64,000 nucleotides of DNA from JASHPR01 sp963749145 (GTDB lineage Bacteria > Actinomycetota > Actinomycetes > Streptosporangiales > Streptosporangiaceae). Below the pieces are notes generated by a model. That model was not told where the DNA came from. It worked only from the letters and a program-made list of their open reading frames with translations, and searched no databases. Positions 59,900-64,000 of this stretch are shown here, piece after piece. Position 1 is the first letter of the stretch, and every line of letters starts with the position of its first letter. The stretch spans positions 1,240,001 to 1,304,000 of the forward strand of contig CAVVLN010000004.1 in assembly GCA_963749145.1 (NCBI GenBank), written 5' to 3'. Made by a program: the position numbers and the translations under genes.

Positions 59900-62800
59900 T
59901 CAGGCGCTCTCCGGCTCCCGCAGCCGCTGGCTGACCACCGTGGAGACGCCGTCGCCGCGCATGCTGATCCCGTACAGCGTGTCCGCCACCTCCATGGTCC
60001 GCTGCTGGTGGGTGACGATGATCAGCTGCGAGGCATCCCTGAGCTCGGCAAAGATCCCGAGCAGCCGCTGCAGGTTGGTGTCGTCGAGCGCGGCCTCGAC
60101 CTCGTCGAGCACGTAGAACGGCGACGGCCGGGCCCTGAAGATCGCCACCAGGAACGCGATCGCGGTCAGCGCGCGCTCGCCGCCGGACAGCAGCGACAGC
60201 CGCTTGACCTTCTTGCCCGGCGGCCTGGCCTCGACCTCGATGCCGGTGACGAGCAGGTCGTCCGGCTCGGTGAGGATCAGCCGGCCCTCGCCCCCGGGGA
60301 ACAGCCGCCCGATGATGCTCTCGAACTCCCGGGCCGTGTCCTCGTAGGCGGAGGCGAACACCTGCTGCACCCGGTCGTCGACCTCCTTGATCACGGTGAG
60401 CAGGTCGCGCCGGGTTTTCTTCAGGTCCTCCAGCTGCGCCGACAGGAACGCGTGCCGCTCCTCCAGCGCCGAGAACTCCTCCAGGGCCAGCGGGTTCACC
60501 TTGCCCAGCTGATCGAGCAGGCGCTGCGCGGACTGGGCCCGCCGCTCCTGGGCGGCCCGGTCGTAGGGCACCGGCGGCCGGCCTTCCTCCGCGGCCGGGA
60601 TGCCCGCCTGCGGGCCGTACTCAGCCACCAGCGCGTCGGTGTCGATGGCGAACTCCTCGGCGGCCCGCGCGGCCACCTGCTCCAGCCTCATCTGCCGGGT
60701 GGCCCGCTCGATCTCGGCGCCGTGCGCCGTGCTCACCGTCGCGTCGAGGTCGGCGGCCAGCTCGCGGATCCTGGCCCGGACGGCCTTCAGCTCGGCGTCA
60801 CGCCCGTGGCTGGCCCGCTCGGCGGCCTGCCGCTCGGCGTCGGCCATGCCCCGGGAGTGCTCGATCGCGGCCAGCGCGACCCTGGCCCCGGAGGCGACCG
60901 CGTCGGCCACCGCCGCCTCCTCGGCCCGGCGCAGGGTCCTGGCCCTGGCCCGCGCGATGGCCTGCCGCTCGGCGGTGGCCGCCGACGCGAGCGCATCGCC
61001 GCGCCCGGCCACGGCCCGCAGCCGCTCCTCCACGGTCCTGACCTCGAGCCTGGCCTCCATCTCGGCGTTCCTGGCCGTCACGGCCGCCGCCGCCAGCGCG
61101 TTCTTGTCCCCCGCCGGCCCGTCGGCCGCCCCGTCGGCGGGCTCGTCCCCGGCCTCGCCCGCCGCGCCCGCCGCGGCACCATCGGCCTCCTGGACCGCCA
61201 GCCTGCCCTGCAGGTCGGCCAGCTGGGCCAGGTCCTTCTCCCGCGCGCGCTCGGCCGCCGCGATCGCGGCGGCCAGCCGCCCGGCCTCGTCCTGGGCCGC
61301 GCGCGCGGCGCCGGCCAGCGTGCCCAGCCGGCCAGAGGTCTCGGCCGCGGCGGCGTCGGCCTCCTGCCGCCCGGCGAGCGCCTCGGCCAGCACCTGCCGG
61401 GCCGCTTCCTCGTCTTCGGCGGCGTCGGCGAGGTCCCGCTCGGCCCGCTGACAGCGATGCTCGGCCTCGCTCAGCTGCGCCGCCGCCTCCTGGGCGGCGG
61501 CCCGCAGCCCGAGCAGGCTCGGCGCTCCCGCCGACCCCCCGCGCGCCCAGTGCGCGCCGATCAGGTCGCCGTCCCTGGTCACGACGCGCCGGTCCGGGTC
61601 TGCCTGCGCCAGCTCCAGGCCCTCCCGCAGGTCCTCGGCGACCAGCACCCCGGCCAGCAGCTGCTCGACCGTGGCGGCCAGCTCGCCCGGGGCCTTGACC
61701 AGGTCCAGCGCGTAGGGGACGGAAGCCGCGGGCCGCTCCGGCGGCGGCGAGGGCTGGTCGGACGCGATCATCAGCGCGGCCTGCCCGCCGTCCTCGCTCT
61801 TCAGCGCGGCCAAGATGGTCACGGCCGCGTCGAGGTCGGCGACCGCCACCGCGGTGGCGGCGGCACCGAGCGCTGCCGCGATCGCGTCGGCGGCACCGTC
61901 CTGCACGGTCAGCAGGTCGGCCACGGATCCGAGCACCCCGGCGAACCGCCGCGGCTCGGCCAGCAGGGCCCCGGAGGCGTCCGCGCCGCGCCGGACCGCC
62001 TCGGCCAGGGCCTCGGTCCGCGCCCGCAAGGCGGCCCTGGTGTCGCTGGCCTCGTGCTCGGCGGAGCGCAGCCGCGCCACCCGCTCGGCGGCCCGGGCCA
62101 GCGCGGCCGCGGCGCTGTCATGCCCGGCGGCCAGGTCGGCCCGGCCCTGCTCGCGGCCGGCGACCACGTCCTGCAGCTCGCCGTACTCGCGCTGGGCCTG
62201 CTCCGCCCGCGAGCGCGCCTGCTCGTGGGCCGCCGCCAGCCGTCCCGCCTCCTCCTGGGCCGCGGCCAGCCTGCTGCGGGCGGCCCCGACCTGGCTGCGC
62301 AGCCGCGCCAGCCGCTCGGCGCGCTGGGCCGCGGCCCGGGACTCCGCGGCCAGCCGCCGCTCGGTCTCGGCCAGCGACGCCTCGGCCGACGCCCGCCGGG
62401 CCACCACCTCGCCCAGCTGCTCCCGCGCGGCGGACAGCCCTTCACGCAACGCCGCCTCCTGCTCGCGCAGCGCCGCCGCCTCCGCGTCGAGCTCGTCGGG
62501 GTCGCGGCCGGGGCGCGGCGGCTCCGGCGGGGCGGACAGGTGCCGGTGCCGCTCGGTGGCCAGGCTGAGCACGCCGCGCAGGCGCTCGGCCAGGCTGGAA
62601 AGCCCGAAGAAGGCCTCCTGGGCCGCGGCCAGGCGGGGCGCGTGCTGCTGCTCGGCGCTCTCCAGCCCGGTCTCCGCCGCGCGCGCCTGTTCCAGGCCGG
62701 CCTCCAGCGCGGCGCGCCGCGCCGCCGCGGCCGCCTCGTCGTTCTGGTCGCGCTCGAGTTCCGCGGCGAGCGTCGCGTAATCGTCAGCCAGCAGCCTCAG

Positions 62801-63478
62801 CCGGGCGTCACGCAGGTCAGCCTGGATCACGGCCGCCTTGCGGGCGATCTCGGCCTGCCGGCCGAGCGGCTTGAGCCGGCGCCCGATCTCCCCCGTCAGG
62901 TCGACCAGCCGGGTCAGGTTGGCCTGCATCGCCTCCAGCTTGCGCAGCGCCTTCTCCTTGCGCCTGCGGTGCTTCAGGACCCCGGCGGCCTCCTCGATCA
63001 GCGCCCGCCGCGCGTCAGGCCCGGCGTTCAGCACCTGATCGAGCTGGCCCTGGCCCACGATCACGTGCATTTCCCGGCCCAGGCCGGTATCGGAGAGCAG
63101 TTCCTGCACGTCGAGCAGCCGGCAATGGTCGCCGTTGATCGCGTACTCGCTCTGGCCGGACCGGAACAGCAGCCGGCTGATCGTGACCTCGGCGTAGTCG
63201 ATGGGGAGCGCGCCGTCGCTGTTGTCGATCGTCAGCGTGACCTCGGCCCGGCCGAGCGGCGGCCGCCCCGCGGTCCCGGCGAACACGACGTCCTCCATCT
63301 TGCCGCCGCGCAGCGGCTTGACCCCCTGCTCGCCCATGACCCAGGAGAAGGCGTCGACCACGTTCGACTTCCCCGACCCGTTCGGCCCGACGACGCAGGT
63401 GATCCCCCGCTCGAACCGCAGCGAGGTGGCCGAGGCGAAGGACTTGAACCCGCGCAGGGTGAGCGCTTTCAGGTACAC
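59900..63478 (-). CDS. smc: chromosome segregation protein SMC
   Basis: SMC condensin ATPase, 1192 residues from GTG 63478 (GGAGGAGGAG upstream). It has Walker A near residue 31 (VVGPNGSGKSNVVDAFSWVM), coiled coil from about 170 to 500, the hinge around 505-650 (FAGVLGSVADLLTVQDGA), a second coiled coil, the ABC signature (LSLLSGGERALTAIAF) and Walker B (FYVLDEVEAALDD). It works with ScpA/ScpB to organise the chromosome. Coils are very rich in Ala, Arg and Glu. Confidence 0.97.
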   Translation of the reverse strand: MYLKALTLRGFKSFASATSLRFERGITCVVGPNGSGKSNVVDAFSWVMGEQGVKPLRGGKMEDVVFAGTAGRPPLGRAEVTLTIDNSDGALPIDYAEVTISRLLFRSGQSEYAINGDHCRLLDVQELLSDTGLGREMHVIVGQGQLDQVLNAGPDARRALIEEAAGVLKHRRRKEKALRKLEAMQANLTRLVDLTGEIGRRLKPLGRQAEIARKAAVIQADLRDARLRLLADDYATLAAELERDQNDEAAAAARRAALEAGLEQARAAETGLESAEQQHAPRLAAAQEAFFGLSSLAERLRGVLSLATERHRHLSAPPEPPRPGRDPDELDAEAAALREQEAALREGLSAAREQLGEVVARRASAEASLAETERRLAAESRAAAQRAERLARLRSQVGAARSRLAAAQEEAGRLAAAHEQARSRAEQAQREYGELQDVVAGREQGRADLAAGHDSAAAALARAAERVARLRSAEHEASDTRAALRARTEALAEAVRRGADASGALLAEPRRFAGVLGSVADLLTVQDGAADAIAAALGAAATAVAVADLDAAVTILAALKSEDGGQAALMIASDQPSPPPERPAASVPYALDLVKAPGELAATVEQLLAGVLVAEDLREGLELAQADPDRRVVTRDGDLIGAHWARGGSAGAPSLLGLRAAAQEAAAQLSEAEHRCQRAERDLADAAEDEEAARQVLAEALAGRQEADAAAAETSGRLGTLAGAARAAQDEAGRLAAAIAAAERAREKDLAQLADLQGRLAVQEADGAAAGAAGEAGDEPADGAADGPAGDKNALAAAAVTARNAEMEARLEVRTVEERLRAVAGRGDALASAATAERQAIARARARTLRRAEEAAVADAVASGARVALAAIEHSRGMADAERQAAERASHGRDAELKAVRARIRELAADLDATVSTAHGAEIERATRQMRLEQVAARAAEEFAIDTDALVAEYGPQAGIPAAEEGRPPVPYDRAAQERRAQSAQRLLDQLGKVNPLALEEFSALEERHAFLSAQLEDLKKTRRDLLTVIKEVDDRVQQVFASAYEDTAREFESIIGRLFPGGEGRLILTEPDDLLVTGIEVEARPPGKKVKRLSLLSGGERALTAIAFLVAIFRARPSPFYVLDEVEAALDDTNLQRLLGIFAELRDASQLIIVTHQQRTMEVADTLYGISMRGDGVSTVVSQRLREPESA

Positions 63479-64000
63479 CTGCCAGCTCTCCTCCTCCGGG
63501 GACCGCGCGCCACCCCGCCGCAACGCGCCACCTGGCCCGATTCCCCTGGGGCCGCTCCGGCGGCGCGGCCGGCCCGACCCGCCGTCGGCGGCTACGCTCG
63601 TCCGCACCTTACCGTGCGCCGGTGTCACTCCCGGGGATTCGAGCCGAGCGCGCCCGCTTTACCGCAGTTTACGGACGAGAACGCCGCCCGCCGCCGTGCG
63701 ACACTCCGCCCGGCCGACAGCTACCCCCGGCGGCCGTTCCAACGCCCCGGGATGGCCCCGGCGGCCCTTCAGTCCGGCGGCCGCCCGGCGGCGCCTGACC
63801 CTTCGCAACTGGCGATCCGGCCGGGCCCCCGCGCGGGCCAGCCGCGCCCGCGCGGGCGCTGGCCTGGGTGTCGTGCGGCAGCAGCGACCCGACGACGCCT
63901 ACTGGGCCCGGACCGCCCCGTCCGGCCTGGCGTTCCTCGAGGCGCACCTGGGCTGACGGCGCGCCCCGGCGCGTACCAGGCGGTACCCCGGGCGGGCGCC
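63479..64000. other. region upstream of smc, no gene supported
   Basis: Genes usually found upstream of smc (acylphosphatase, mutM, rnc) are not visible here. A plus-strand frame ending at 63956 with DAYWARTAPSGLAFLEAHLG resembles the end of a real protein, but I cannot find its beginning or name it. The rest is GC-rich without start sites. Confidence 0.5.

Noticed and set aside
60600..62780. Plus-strand Ala/Ser-rich frames opposite smc
   Set aside because: Low-complexity antisense of SMC coiled coils, without ribosome site or known domain.
63669..63947. Minus-strand frame upstream of smc considered as acylphosphatase
   Set aside because: The acylphosphatase signature is absent; the sequence is Gly/Arg/Pro-rich.

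Overview
The window is chromosomal DNA of a very GC-rich actinobacterium. Signs are a mycothiol gene (mshB), XRE/DUF397 regulator pairs, DUF3117 and DUF2469 genes, frequent GTG starts, leaderless-looking promoters and the smc-ftsY-ffh-rpsP-khpA-rimM-trmD-rplS-lepB-rnhB gene order. The exact genus cannot be read from the sequence; a Streptosporangiales- or Frankia-like actinomycete is my guess.

Layout. (A) 1-7130: a conserved actinobacterial block (O-methyltransferase, DUF3117, tag, DivIVA-like, LOG) is interrupted at 0.8-5.1 kb by an accessory signalling island. The island holds a paaX relic, an anti-sigma-type ATPase, a DUF397/XRE pair, and a DUF397/methyltransferase pair whose methyltransferase has lost its cofactor-binding segment. 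(B) 7261-12994: a lytic-transglycosylase-like protein, ferredoxin fdxA, dapC, a degenerate CysRS paralogue, and an arginine/ornithine pair (DDAH-like, rocD). (C) 13105-18406: a VapBC-type toxin-antitoxin pair with a leaderless promoter and an overlapping operator, then an accD-accA-enoyl-CoA hydratase operon that looks like leucine catabolism. (D) 18403-23413: an ECF42 sigma factor with its DGPF partner, flavin reductase, mshB, and a DmpA-type aminopeptidase. (E) 23592-30319: a three-subunit succinate dehydrogenase, uppP, typA. (F) about 30.4-33.1 kb: a lower-GC island with a frameshifted cytosine DNA methyltransferase and an unknown, possibly restriction-related gene. (G) 33118-37883: a conserved hypothetical gene, an ATPase-GAF protein, a left-handed beta-helix acyltransferase, rlmN, and a SUFU-domain gene. 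(H) 37962-45050: the housekeeping run cdsA, frr, pyrH, tsf, rpsB, xerC, dprA, all on the minus strand. (I) 45.2-47.45 kb: an insertion between dprA and yifB with a truncated ABC transporter, a 55-residue membrane protein, a 100-bp imperfect palindrome and a DUF4389 gene. (J) 47599-63478: yifB, yraN, DUF2469, rnhB, lepB, rplS, trmD, rimM, khpA, rpsP, ffh, a DivIVA protein, a globin, ftsY and smc, all on the minus strand.

Two themes recur. First, three otherwise well-conserved genes (ffh, accA, dcm) each carry a single frameshift. Since ffh is normally essential, at least that one is probably a base-calling error, so all indels here need checking. Second, short tandem repeats sit at the 3' ends of many genes and often include the stop codon (uppP/typA, rlmN, cdsA, trmD); the ribosomal proteins S2 and S16 also have long repetitive acidic or Ala-rich tails.

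I found no CRISPR array, tRNA, rRNA, intact transposase or prophage. The best candidates for something undescribed are the signalling island with its two matched palindromes (2382-2398 and 3812-3824) and the small membrane protein plus palindrome inserted between dprA and yifB. Both are hypotheses, not demonstrated systems.
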